A stretch of 10,569 nt of DNA from CAZQYB01 sp964582985 (lineage in GTDB: Bacteria; Planctomycetota; Phycisphaerae; Sedimentisphaerales; Anaerobacaceae): contig CAZOUM010000084.1 of the NCBI GenBank assembly GCA_964582985.1, positions 1 to 10,569 of the forward strand, written 5' to 3'. Each line of letters begins with the position of its first letter. Position 1 is the stretch's first letter. The translations under genes were made by a program, and so were the position numbers. Below are positions 1 through 6,758 of this stretch, in pieces. Below the pieces are notes generated by a model. The model did not search any database and was not told the DNA's origin. It saw only the letters and a list, made by a program, of their open reading frames with translations.

Positions 1-1
1 A

Positions 2-49
2 CGAAGGCGGCGATTCGGCTCCCTCACCCCACATAGTGCCAACCGTCAT
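2..49 (-). CDS. Possible start of a downstream gene, cut by the window edge
   Basis: An ATG lies 6 bases downstream of the stop codon of the large membrane protein gene and stays open to the left edge (16 codons visible, beginning MTVGTMWGEG). The tight spacing would fit a co-transcribed next gene. There is no clear Shine-Dalgarno sequence and too little protein to recognise, so it may be a chance open frame. Confidence 0.25.
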   Translation of the reverse strand, partial: MTVGTMWGEGAESPPS

Positions 50-55
50 TATTTC

Positions 56-1777
56 TTAGGACGCCTCGTTCTCCTTCCTGCGTTTACAAAAAAGGCTTAC
101 GATGCCTCCCAGGAAAAGAAGAAGGAAACTCAAAACGATAAAACCCCAGTACGACATCTCTCTCAGCAGGATGTACAGTTTTCGAACCACCGGTATGCAG
201 AGAATCAGTATCCCTGCTATGTCCCTCGTCCGCACCCACAACGCAGAACACAAAATGATGACCCCTGTCGCCATCGCGATGTCATTCCAAGCTAACGCCG
301 CTGGTAGGTAATCGAAGACAAATCCCACCAGCGAAACGGCTCCAATGACCGTAATGAACCTGGGCACCTTTCGCCCGAAACCCAGACAAATCACCATAAT
401 CCCAAGTCCGGCCACCCCTCCCGTCGCTCCCACCGCCGTCAGACCATGTGCTTCTGCAAACTGCACAAACGCATCGGTCAGACCCAAACCCCCAGCCAAA
501 ACAATTACCGCTCCAAAACACAAAAGTACATTTCGGTGCACTACACCCAGGATTAAAAGCATCACCACCAGACCTCCGCCGCAAAGGTGCCAGTTCAAAT
601 CGTGCGGCTTCGCTGGCGAATAGCCCACCGTCAGCAGCAAAGCGAGAACGTAGAACGCGACCACATATAAAAGCCACGGCCAGCGATGACGAACACTTAA
701 CCAAAGTACTCCCGCACCCGTTAAGCCCAGCATAATCGGTGGATACCACAACAGCTCCACAGTCATCCCACCATACCCAACGCTTGCCCCATCCAGAACC
801 GCATACAGGGTACATACCAAGGGCAGACAAGAGACAACAACCTCAGCCCAACCGAACCGTTTCCCAAGGCTCCGTATCAGTTCAAGCAGCAGGAGTGAAC
901 CGATGCCAATAAGAGGGATATGGTCCCCAAACACGTAGTAAACACGATACATGTAGGCGATAGCGTGTTGATGAATGCTCGCCGCCGCGAGCACAATAAC
1001 CGCGAATACCCATACCATCGACCGCCTCTGAAGAAACGGTTTCTGCTCGCCTTTCCCATTTGCGCCGTCACGCTTGCTTCGTGCTGCGTCCACAACAATC
1101 AGCAGTCCCCCGGCCAGCAGCACCAGCCACGCAACCAGCCAATGCTTCCGGTACGTTGCCCCCAGTGCCGGAGCCTTCGCAAAGCAACCGGATATCACCG
1201 ATGATGTCAGGAAGTTCCACCCAAGAATAACCATCATTCCCAACACCGACAGTCTGCCAATCTGAAATGAGACGAACCTTCGCATCGCATACAGCTTGCC
1301 CAGCCCCAACCCAATGCACCCCAATCCTATATAAAAGCAGATTCTGGGAGCAAAGTACGCGCCCGTGCCCAGCACTATCCCGCTGGTAATCAAAAACACC
1401 GCCACCAGTACCACCAGCGATATGGCATCGTCGGTGACGTTCTTCCACGCCACAATCGTTACCAGCACCCCCAGCAGCGCCAGCTCGTACACGTTCAACA
1501 TCACAATGCACGGAAGTGCATCCCTGAAGGCGTTGCTCTTGGCCAGTAGTGGCGTCACGACTCCCCCAATTCCGTAGAGGATACAAAGAGCACTCAGACA
1601 ATATAGAATGCTACCCCCCGTCACATTGAAAAAGCCCTTGAGCATGCCCGGATTATCCAGCACCCTCACCACTGCCAAGAGAATAGATTGGTCCCAAAGA
1701 CTTCGTGAACCACCTTCTTTGGCCCCTTGCCCTTCCAAATCGCTCTTACCCTCGCTGGGAACATCTTCTGTGTCCAT
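56..1777 (-). CDS. Polytopic integral membrane protein of unknown function
   Basis: A 573-residue protein with a short charged N-terminal tail (residues 1-28) followed almost entirely by hydrophobic segments; I estimate 14-17 membrane helices. A hydrophilic, Lys/Gly/Gln-rich loop at about 233-252 splits the protein into two halves. It ends in a basic tail (CKRRKENEAS), which by the positive-inside rule suggests a cytoplasmic C-terminus. I see no catalytic, nucleotide-binding or transporter signature and do not recognise the family. The overall look (Gly-rich hydrophobic helices, YPP near residue 345, a final hydrophobic hairpin and a Lys/Arg tail) recalls uncharacterised multi-helix DUF proteins such as DUF2157/DUF4401, but this is only an impression. 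The ATG is supported by AGGAG 5 bases upstream. A predicted promoter about 190 bases upstream suggests expression apart from the ATPase operon. Confidence 0.85.
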   Translation of the reverse strand: MDTEDVPSEGKSDLEGQGAKEGGSRSLWDQSILLAVVRVLDNPGMLKGFFNVTGGSILYCLSALCILYGIGGVVTPLLAKSNAFRDALPCIVMLNVYELALLGVLVTIVAWKNVTDDAISLVVLVAVFLITSGIVLGTGAYFAPRICFYIGLGCIGLGLGKLYAMRRFVSFQIGRLSVLGMMVILGWNFLTSSVISGCFAKAPALGATYRKHWLVAWLVLLAGGLLIVVDAARSKRDGANGKGEQKPFLQRRSMVWVFAVIVLAAASIHQHAIAYMYRVYYVFGDHIPLIGIGSLLLLELIRSLGKRFGWAEVVVSCLPLVCTLYAVLDGASVGYGGMTVELLWYPPIMLGLTGAGVLWLSVRHRWPWLLYVVAFYVLALLLTVGYSPAKPHDLNWHLCGGGLVVMLLILGVVHRNVLLCFGAVIVLAGGLGLTDAFVQFAEAHGLTAVGATGGVAGLGIMVICLGFGRKVPRFITVIGAVSLVGFVFDYLPAALAWNDIAMATGVIILCSALWVRTRDIAGILILCIPVVRKLYILLREMSYWGFIVLSFLLLFLGGIVSLFCKRRKENEAS

Positions 1778-1967
1778 GTCCTCTCCTTATTCTTTGCTCG
1801 CTGACCTGCTAACTGTTGCACTAACGCTGGTTAAATTATCGAATCAAACCTGCCGCTGCAAGGCAACTAAATCCGAAATGGACACGGGTGTAGGCGCAAA
1901 TGCGTGATTCCTCAAATCAGCCCCGATACCACCGAAGCGGATGGTCCATCATAAATTAACGCTCGCC

Positions 1968-1996
1968 AATCTACAAAATCCCACCCGATTTGTCAA
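1968..1996 (-). promoter_or_regulatory. Predicted sigma70-type promoter for the membrane protein gene
   Basis: On the minus strand a perfect -35 box TTGACA (1991-1996) is followed by exactly 17 bases and then TAGATT (1968-1973), which matches 4 of 6 positions of the -10 consensus. It points at the membrane protein gene and would give a leader of about 180 bases. It is a prediction by consensus match only. Confidence 0.5.
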
Positions 1997-2042
1997 CACC
2001 CTCCCGGCCCGCATTCTTGAATCTCGCTCCTCTCGGCCCTTC

Positions 2043-2140
2043 CAGTCTGCAGCATCGGGAATCAAGTATCCAGTATCGAGAACCGTGCCTCATCCACTCA
2101 ATCCCCAATACGCATCACGCACGACGCAATACGAGTCCCG
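2043..2140 (-). repeat. Degenerate 7-base tandem repeat downstream of atpD
   Basis: Starting 3 bases after the atpD stop, fourteen 7-base units can be laid end to end on the minus strand. The first block has units like CGTATTG, CGTCGTG, CGTGATG, CGTATTG. The second has units like GATACTG, GATACTT, GATTCCC, GATGCTG. The middle units are the most decayed. Because the period is not a multiple of three, it is unlikely to be coding. It is the same class of repeat as those before atpD, atpF, atpE and the TPR gene. Confidence 0.65.
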
Positions 2141-2142
2141 CT

Positions 2143-2760
2143 TCACGCCCGGATGATGTCGGTGATTTTCATTAGTCTGCTGGTGTTGTCGCGCTCGGCC
2201 TCGGCGAGCTTGTCGAAAATGAACCTGATGGTTTCCTTCAGTTCGGGAATGACAACGTGCTCAAGGACGTTGACCCTTCGGCGGGTCATCTGCAGCTCGA
2301 TAGCAAGCAGCCGGGCCTGTTTTTCCTTTTCAGCCAATTCAATTAAATGGTCGAAGGCACGCTCCAACGCCAGCAGCGCCACGTCGAGCTCGCCGGAGGT
2401 TGTTGCGAAGCCGTAGCAGATGATTTCGCCTGATATTTCCTTAATCAAGTGGGGGACCTTTACGTTCATTACCCGGCTGAACTCAACGGCCAGCTTGAAC
2501 TTCTTTGTAGGTACCTCAAGGGCGGCTTTGGTATCCTCCGGCTCCATCGTTGCGCGGGCGAGCATAAAACGCCGGGACGTCTCAAGAAGCTCGGCTTCGA
2601 CGCGCTTGCGCAGCGGCTGGATTTGCCGGGCGATACGAACTAACTGCCGCGAAATCTCGTCTTTCTTTTCGCTGAGCAGGCGGTGCCCCCGGCTGGCCAA
2701 AGCCACCCGCCGACGCAACTGCAACAGCACCATTCGTGTAGCATTTACATTAGCAAGCAT
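2143..2760 (-). CDS. atpD: V/A-type ATPase subunit D (central rotor shaft)
   Basis: A 205-residue protein, the usual size for V-type subunit D. This subunit is the long antiparallel coiled coil that turns inside the A3B3 head and carries torque to the membrane ring together with F. The N-terminal helix has the family look (ATRMVLLQLRRRVALASRGHRLLSEKKDEI, about residues 7-36). A second long charged helix forms the C-terminal half (about 125-200, ending in RLMKITDIIRA). The middle (about 85-120) is more globular. It is the last ATPase gene, 43 bases after atpB. The ATG has no classical Shine-Dalgarno sequence; the leader is a heptamer repeat with ACGAG nine bases before ATG, identical over 17 bases to the atpF start region. 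Confidence 0.95.
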   Translation of the reverse strand: MLANVNATRMVLLQLRRRVALASRGHRLLSEKKDEISRQLVRIARQIQPLRKRVEAELLETSRRFMLARATMEPEDTKAALEVPTKKFKLAVEFSRVMNVKVPHLIKEISGEIICYGFATTSGELDVALLALERAFDHLIELAEKEKQARLLAIELQMTRRRVNVLEHVVIPELKETIRFIFDKLAEAERDNTSRLMKITDIIRA

Positions 2761-2784
2761 AATTCGTCGCTCGTACTTCGTGCT
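2761..2784 (-). repeat. Heptamer repeat abutting the atpD start codon
   Basis: Three 7-base units (AGCACGA, AGTACGA, GCGACGA) followed by ATT lead directly into the atpD ATG. The last 17 bases including ATG are identical to those at the atpF start (plus-strand positions 2758-2774 and 6468-6484). The remaining 19 bases up to the atpB stop show no further pattern. Confidence 0.65.
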
Positions 2785-2803
2785 TTGTTTCTCAAGTCAC
2801 GGG

Positions 2804-4198
2804 TCACGACTCTTTCTTACGGAACTTCGGCATATACTTTTCTATCAGCTTGACATCAATTCGCTTTAGCTCGGCGTTTTCAAACATGCTGAGCAATTCC
2901 CAGCCGAGGTCGAGTGTCTGTTCGATTGTGCGATTTTCGTAATAATCCTGCGAGATGTAGCGGGCCTCGAAATTGTCGGCGAAGGTCATATATTTTTTGT
3001 CCTCTTCCGAAAGCGCAGCTTCACCCATAATCGTCGCCAGTTCCTGTACTTCTTTGCCGCGGGCGTACGCGGCGTAAAGCTGGTTGTAAAGGTCGGCGTG
3101 GTCCTCGCGGGTTTTGCCTTCGCCGATGCCCTTGTCTTTAAGTCGCGAAAGACTGGGCAGGACATCGACCGGCGGTGCAATCGCCTTTCTATGCAAGGGC
3201 CGGGACAGAATAACCTGGCCTTCGGTAATGTAGCCGGTCAGGTCCGGGACCGGATGGGTCTTGTCGTCCTCAGGCATTGTCAACACCGGGACCATTGTGA
3301 TAGAGCCTTTTCTGCCTTTGATTCGACCGGCCCTTTCGTAAACGGTTGCGAGGTCCGTGTAGAGATAGCCGGGATAGCCTCGTCGGCCGGGCACCTCTTT
3401 TCTGGCTGCGCTGATTTCGCGAAGCGCCTCACAGTAGTTGGTCATATCATTTAAGATTGCCAAAACGTGCATATCCAACTCATAGGCGAGGTACTCAGCG
3501 GCAGTAAGGGCGAATCGAGGGGTCGCAATGCGCTCAATCGCCGGGTCGTTTGCAAGGTTTAGGAACATAACCGCTCGCTCGATGGCGCCGGTTTCCTGTA
3601 GGTCATCGATGAAGAACTGGGCGGCCTCGAAAGTGATGCCCATCGCAGCAAATACGACGGCGAACTCTTCGCCCTTTCCGAGGACGGTTGCCTGGCGGGC
3701 GAGCTGGGCGGTCATATCGTCGTGGGGCAGGCCTGCACCGGAAAATATGGGCAGCTTCTGGCCTCGCACAAGCGGGTTCAAACCATCGATTGTGGATATG
3801 CCCGTCTGGATAAATTCGTTCGGATAGTTGCGGGCATAGGGATTTATGGGCCTGCCGTTAATGTCCAGGCGTTTTTCGGGGATTATTGCAGGGCCGCCGT
3901 CTTTTGGTTCGCCGAGACCGCTAAAGACTCTGCCAAGGATGTCGGGCGAGACGCCAAGCTCCAGCGGCTTGGCCAAGAACCGAACCGTGCTCTTTTCGAC
4001 GTCAATACCGCGTGTACCCTCGAAGACCTGGACGAGGACCTTGTCTTTTTCCACCTGAAGGATCTGGCCGTGACGTATCGAGCCGTCGGCGAGCTCAATA
4101 TCGACGATGTGGCCGTATTTGGCTTCGTCAACCATCTCGACCATCATCAAAGGACCGGCAATACTCGCTACTGTTTGATATTCTTTTATAGATAACAT
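2804..4198 (-). CDS. atpB: V/A-type ATPase subunit B (non-catalytic head subunit)
   Basis: A 464-residue protein of normal family length. Three B subunits alternate with three A subunits in the soluble head and contribute the non-catalytic side of each nucleotide site. Visible hallmarks are an N-terminal beta-barrel domain (about 1-75), FSGAGLPHDD at about 152-161 in place of a Walker A P-loop (typical of B subunits), and the conserved stretch EALREISAARKEVPGRRGYPGY followed by DLATVYERAGRIKGRKGS. The frame stays open upstream, but those extra 31 residues (NNNRIDSRLRGNDV and so on) are read-through of an intergenic repeat. The chosen ATG (MLSIKEYQTV) has AGGAG five bases upstream and starts the conserved domain. 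It lies 155 bases after atpA. Confidence 0.97.
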   Translation of the reverse strand: MLSIKEYQTVASIAGPLMMVEMVDEAKYGHIVDIELADGSIRHGQILQVEKDKVLVQVFEGTRGIDVEKSTVRFLAKPLELGVSPDILGRVFSGLGEPKDGGPAIIPEKRLDINGRPINPYARNYPNEFIQTGISTIDGLNPLVRGQKLPIFSGAGLPHDDMTAQLARQATVLGKGEEFAVVFAAMGITFEAAQFFIDDLQETGAIERAVMFLNLANDPAIERIATPRFALTAAEYLAYELDMHVLAILNDMTNYCEALREISAARKEVPGRRGYPGYLYTDLATVYERAGRIKGRKGSITMVPVLTMPEDDKTHPVPDLTGYITEGQVILSRPLHRKAIAPPVDVLPSLSRLKDKGIGEGKTREDHADLYNQLYAAYARGKEVQELATIMGEAALSEEDKKYMTFADNFEARYISQDYYENRTIEQTLDLGWELLSMFENAELKRIDVKLIEKYMPKFRKKES

Positions 4199-4231
4199 CT
4201 CAACTCCTATTCTGTGTCTCGTAACATCAAC

Positions 4232-4331
4232 GTCATTCCCGCGCAACCTGGAATCTATTCTGTTATTGTTTTCTGGATTCCTGCCCCCCATCCCCTATGC
4301 CTACGCAGGGGCAAGCTTTCGCAGGAATGAC
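4232..4331. repeat. 100-base palindromic, MITE-like element between atpA and atpB
   Basis: The ends form an inverted repeat: GTCATTCCCGCG at 4232-4243 against CGCAGGAATGAC at 4320-4331, with 11 of 12 positions pairing. Inside lies TTCTGGATTCCTGC (4271-4284), which pairs with GCAGGAAT (4321-4328). A shorter relative of the right half occurs at 8271-8305 between atpC and the TPR gene. Translated, such elements give the phrases CHSCESRNPE and DSRLRGND, a frequent sign of intergenic repeats wrongly called as protein N-termini. It lies wholly within the 155-base atpA-atpB gap and disrupts no gene. Confidence 0.6.
4285..4316. repeat. 32-base palindrome nested in the MITE-like element
   Basis: Compared with the copy at 8271-8305, where CCTGC is followed directly by TTTCGC, this copy carries 32 extra bases exactly in the hairpin loop. 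The insert starts CCCCCATC and ends AGGGGCAAGC, so its own ends pair. The same outer sequences (CCCCCCATC and AGGGGCAAGCTT) recur at 10402-10426 between atpK and atpE, marking it as a separate small repeat family. Confidence 0.5.
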
Positions 4332-4353
4332 AGAAAAAGCTATTTTCTATCTG

Positions 4354-6132
4354 CTACACGGTATCCGCTACCTTCAATTGTTTCATCTGCGTATCTATCG
4401 TTTCCCTTATTTTGGGGATTTTGTCTACCTCGCCTTGAGGGACGTATTTTGCCCGTGCGATTTCCTCACGTACAGCCAGTTTGAAAATATCAGCCGTCTC
4501 AACGTCAGCTTCGATGGCTGCAAGGGCCTGCTTGTGAAAATGCAGGACGGTCTTTAGCATTTCGTATTGCTTGGCCATAAGGGTATATGTGTCGACCTCG
4601 TGGAAAGCGTTCTGATGCAGGAAGTCTTCTCGGATTGACCTTGCCGTCTCAAGCGCCAGCCTTTCTGTCGGTGACAGGGCCTCTGCACCCACCAGCCGAA
4701 CAATCTCGCGCAGCTCAGCTTCCTGTTCAAGAAGACCCATCGACTCTGTGGCCAATTGTTCCATCTCGTCGCCCTGCTCCTTATCTTCGAAGCAACTTTT
4801 CAAGTATTGTTTGTAGAAGCTGTAGGAAGTCAGCCAATCTATGGCTGGGAAGTGGCGCTGGTAAGCAAGCTCTCCTTTGAGTGACCAGAAGACCTTTACG
4901 ACGTGCAAAGTGGCCTGGACAACGGAATCGGAGAGGTCGCCACCGGGGGGGCTTACGGCGCCGATAACGGATAAGGTCCCCTCTCGTTCAGGATTGCCGA
5001 GACACTGGGTGCGGCCGGCTCTTTCGTAGAAGGCGGCGATGCGGGCCCCGAGATAGGCGGGGTAGCCTTCCTCGGCGGGCATTTCCTCAAGTCGGGTGGA
5101 TATTTCCCGCATTGCTTCAGCCCATCGGCTGGTGCTGTCGGCCATCAACGCCACGTCGTAGCCCATATCGCGGTAATACTCAGCTATGGTGACACCGGTA
5201 TAAACCGATGCTTCTCTGGCGGCGACGGGCATATTGGATGTGTTCGCAATCAGTACGGAGCGTTTCATTAAGGGTTCGCCGCTGCGTGGGTCTTTGAGTT
5301 CGGGGAATTCGGTCAAGACATCGGTCATTTCATTGCCGCGTTCGCCGCAGCCGACGTAAACAACGATATCTGCGTCGACCCATTTTGCCAACTGGTGCTG
5401 AACGACGGTTTTGCCGGTTCCAAAAGGTCCGGGCACGCAGGCGGTTCCGCCTTTTGCGAGGGAGAAGAAGGCATCAATGACCCGCTGACCAGTAACGAGG
5501 GTCCTGTCTGGTGCAAGCCGTTTCATGACGTTTCTGGAGATACGTACGGGGCATTCCTGCATGAGTTTCAATTCGGTTTCTTTACCGTCTTCGCCAACGA
5601 CAACGCCTATTGTTTCAACGACCGTGTAATCACCCTCTGTTATTTTCTGCAGTGTTCCCTCTACGCCGGGCGGCACCATAATCTTGTGATTGACCAGTGT
5701 ACTCTCCTCGACCTCGCCTATGATGTCACCTGGGCCGACTTTTGTTCCATTGTCAACGGTTGGCTTGAAGTGCCATTTCTTCTCTCTGTTCAAGCCGGGG
5801 AAGCTGCTGCCCCTGCTCATAAATGCGCCTTCGGCCTCCACCAGTGAGTTGAGCGGCCTTTGAATACCGTCGTAGATACTCTCAATCAGGCCGGGGCCTA
5901 ATTCGACACTCAAAGGCAATTCTGTATTGGTCACCGGCTCGCCGGGGCCTATGCCAGTCGTTTCTTCATAGACCTGGATTGAGGCCAAATCACCTTTTAA
6001 TTCCACGATTTCGCCGATGAGGTTGAGTTTGCCAACGCGTACGACATCGTACATTCTGGCACCGGTCATGCCTTCGGCAACAACGACCGGGCCAGCGACT
6101 TTAACTATTCTTGCCTGTTCAACTTCTTTCAT
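4354..6132 (-). CDS. atpA: V/A-type ATPase subunit A (catalytic head subunit)
   Basis: A 592-residue protein, normal for V-type catalytic A subunits. It binds and hydrolyses (or makes) ATP in the A3B3 head. The order is an N-terminal beta-barrel (1-70), the A-specific non-homologous region (about 105-190, with SRGSSFPGLNREKKWHF), then the nucleotide-binding domain with Walker A GPFGTGKT at 235-242. Next come the catalytic-glutamate motif GCGERGNEM (about 261-269), the Walker B region ALMADSTSRWAEAMRE (about 328-343) and EGYPAYLGARIAAFYERAGR. A helical C-terminal domain follows. All key residues are intact. The ATG used here has AGAAGG seven bases upstream; a TTG two codons earlier would sit almost on that site and was rejected. 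It follows atpF by 14 bases. Confidence 0.97.
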   Translation of the reverse strand: MKEVEQARIVKVAGPVVVAEGMTGARMYDVVRVGKLNLIGEIVELKGDLASIQVYEETTGIGPGEPVTNTELPLSVELGPGLIESIYDGIQRPLNSLVEAEGAFMSRGSSFPGLNREKKWHFKPTVDNGTKVGPGDIIGEVEESTLVNHKIMVPPGVEGTLQKITEGDYTVVETIGVVVGEDGKETELKLMQECPVRISRNVMKRLAPDRTLVTGQRVIDAFFSLAKGGTACVPGPFGTGKTVVQHQLAKWVDADIVVYVGCGERGNEMTDVLTEFPELKDPRSGEPLMKRSVLIANTSNMPVAAREASVYTGVTIAEYYRDMGYDVALMADSTSRWAEAMREISTRLEEMPAEEGYPAYLGARIAAFYERAGRTQCLGNPEREGTLSVIGAVSPPGGDLSDSVVQATLHVVKVFWSLKGELAYQRHFPAIDWLTSYSFYKQYLKSCFEDKEQGDEMEQLATESMGLLEQEAELREIVRLVGAEALSPTERLALETARSIREDFLHQNAFHEVDTYTLMAKQYEMLKTVLHFHKQALAAIEADVETADIFKLAVREEIARAKYVPQGEVDKIPKIRETIDTQMKQLKVADTV

Positions 6133-6146
6133 TCTCAAACCTTCTT

Positions 6147-6470
6147 TTAGTTATTTTGCAAAATGTTGACACCTGTAGCCATTCTAAGCACCTGCGCGAG
6201 TGCCTGCGTTGCAAAGCCCTCGGACTCGGTGGTAAACGGCACAACTACAATACATGGGGTGGGGGCGTCCATCTGAGCCGAGAAAGCTTCCTCAACTGCG
6301 GGGGCTATGTTCTCGGCGACCACGACAAGGGCATATCTGCCGCTGATTATTTTTTCGGCGCTCTCGGCGATTTGCTCGTCGGTCTGACCCGCCAGGTACG
6401 TATCAACTCCGAGGGCCGAGAACGGCATTACAAAATCGGCATTACCTAAAACTGCAACTTTACCTTCCAT
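6147..6470 (-). CDS. atpF: V/A-type ATPase subunit F (central stalk)
   Basis: A 107-residue protein of the expected size for subunit F, a small Rossmann-like protein that binds subunit D in the rotor shaft. The sequence shows the usual alternation: strand VAVLGN, a helix, then IAESAEKIISGRYALVVVAENIA (a helix followed by a strand) with the family-typical conserved Glu after the strand, then PCIVVVPFTTES. It ends in a short helix. Its place directly before atpA agrees with the common C-F-A-B-D order. It has no clear Shine-Dalgarno sequence; the ATG follows a 76-base heptamer repeat. Separation from atpC by a TPR gene and a gene fragment is unusual, since C and F are normally adjacent. Confidence 0.93.
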   Translation of the reverse strand: MEGKVAVLGNADFVMPFSALGVDTYLAGQTDEQIAESAEKIISGRYALVVVAENIAPAVEEAFSAQMDAPTPCIVVVPFTTESEGFATQALAQVLRMATGVNILQNN

Positions 6471-6546
6471 AATTCGTCGCTCGTCGCCCGTAGCTCGTCG
6501 CTCGTCGCCCGTCGTTCGTCGCTTGTCGTTAGTCGTCTGTTGCTCG
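6471..6546 (-). repeat. Ten-unit heptamer repeat abutting the atpF start codon
   Basis: On the minus strand the whole stretch between the four-helix fragment stop and the atpF ATG parses into ten 7-base units (consensus CGACGAG; variants CGACGAA, CGACGGG, CTACGGG, CGACAAG, CGACTAA, CAACAGA), with CGAG before and TT after. Units become more divergent away from the start codon. This is the clearest of the five 7-base arrays in the window. Confidence 0.8.
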
Positions 6547-6714
6547 TTAGAGTTTGTTGATGAGACTTACAAGCATCCGGGACTCATGATTTATATCTTC
6601 TGCTAATTCCTCTAATTCCTTTTTTGTTATGTAGTTTCTTCTGTTAGCAATAACGAGCTGTGTGTCCAGCTCTGCACATGAACCTAATGAGATATATAAA
6701 GTGAGATTTCCCAT
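6547..6714 (-). pseudogene. C-terminal fragment of a four-helix-bundle (23S rRNA intervening-sequence-type) protein
   Basis: A 55-residue reading frame, MGNLTLYISLGSCAELDTQL continuing to a Glu-rich helix and ESRMLVSLINKL. This matches from memory the C-terminal half of the four helix bundle / IVS-encoded protein family, whose members are about 115-125 residues and end with a SLGS.AELDTQL helix followed by a final helix with a R-M-L...I..L pattern. The N-terminal half (helices 1 and 2) is missing, and a TAA stop sits immediately upstream in frame, so it is a truncated remnant or at most a half-size product. It begins 44 bases after the TPR gene stop and has no good ribosome site. Family function is not well established. 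Recognition is by pattern, without a search. Confidence 0.6.
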
Positions 6715-6758
6715 TTAGAATTCCTATTTATACCAAGCAGAGATTGGTCTGCCGTAAT

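Larger units (their letters stand above)
1778..2142. other. 365-base intergenic region between atpD and the membrane protein gene
   Basis: I see no gene or convincing RNA here. The half next to atpD (2043-2140) is a degenerate heptamer repeat. The remainder holds a sigma70-like promoter at 1968-1996 facing the membrane protein gene, and an apparent untranslated leader of roughly 185 bases. There is no hairpin plus T-tract that would make a good intrinsic terminator for the ATPase operon, so read-through into the membrane protein gene cannot be excluded. Confidence 0.6.

Noticed and set aside
282..1601. Several long open frames overlapping the membrane protein gene on both strands
   Set aside because: They are composition-driven shadows with no domain, ribosome site or family resemblance.
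3098..4195. Plus-strand open frames opposite atpB, and similar ones opposite atpA and atpC
   Set aside because: They lie antisense to unambiguous conserved ATPase genes and encode no recognisable protein.
4199..4291. N-terminal extension of atpB (about 31 extra residues)
   Set aside because: It translates the intergenic palindromic element; the ATG at 4198 has AGGAG five bases upstream and begins the conserved domain.
6133..6138. TTG start two codons upstream of the atpA ATG
   Set aside because: It would leave almost no spacing from the AGAAGG ribosome site, whereas the ATG is seven bases away.
6720..6735. TATAAAT as a -10 box upstream of the four-helix fragment and atpF
   Set aside because: No recognisable -35 hexamer lies 16-18 bases upstream; AT-rich intergenic sequence explains it.
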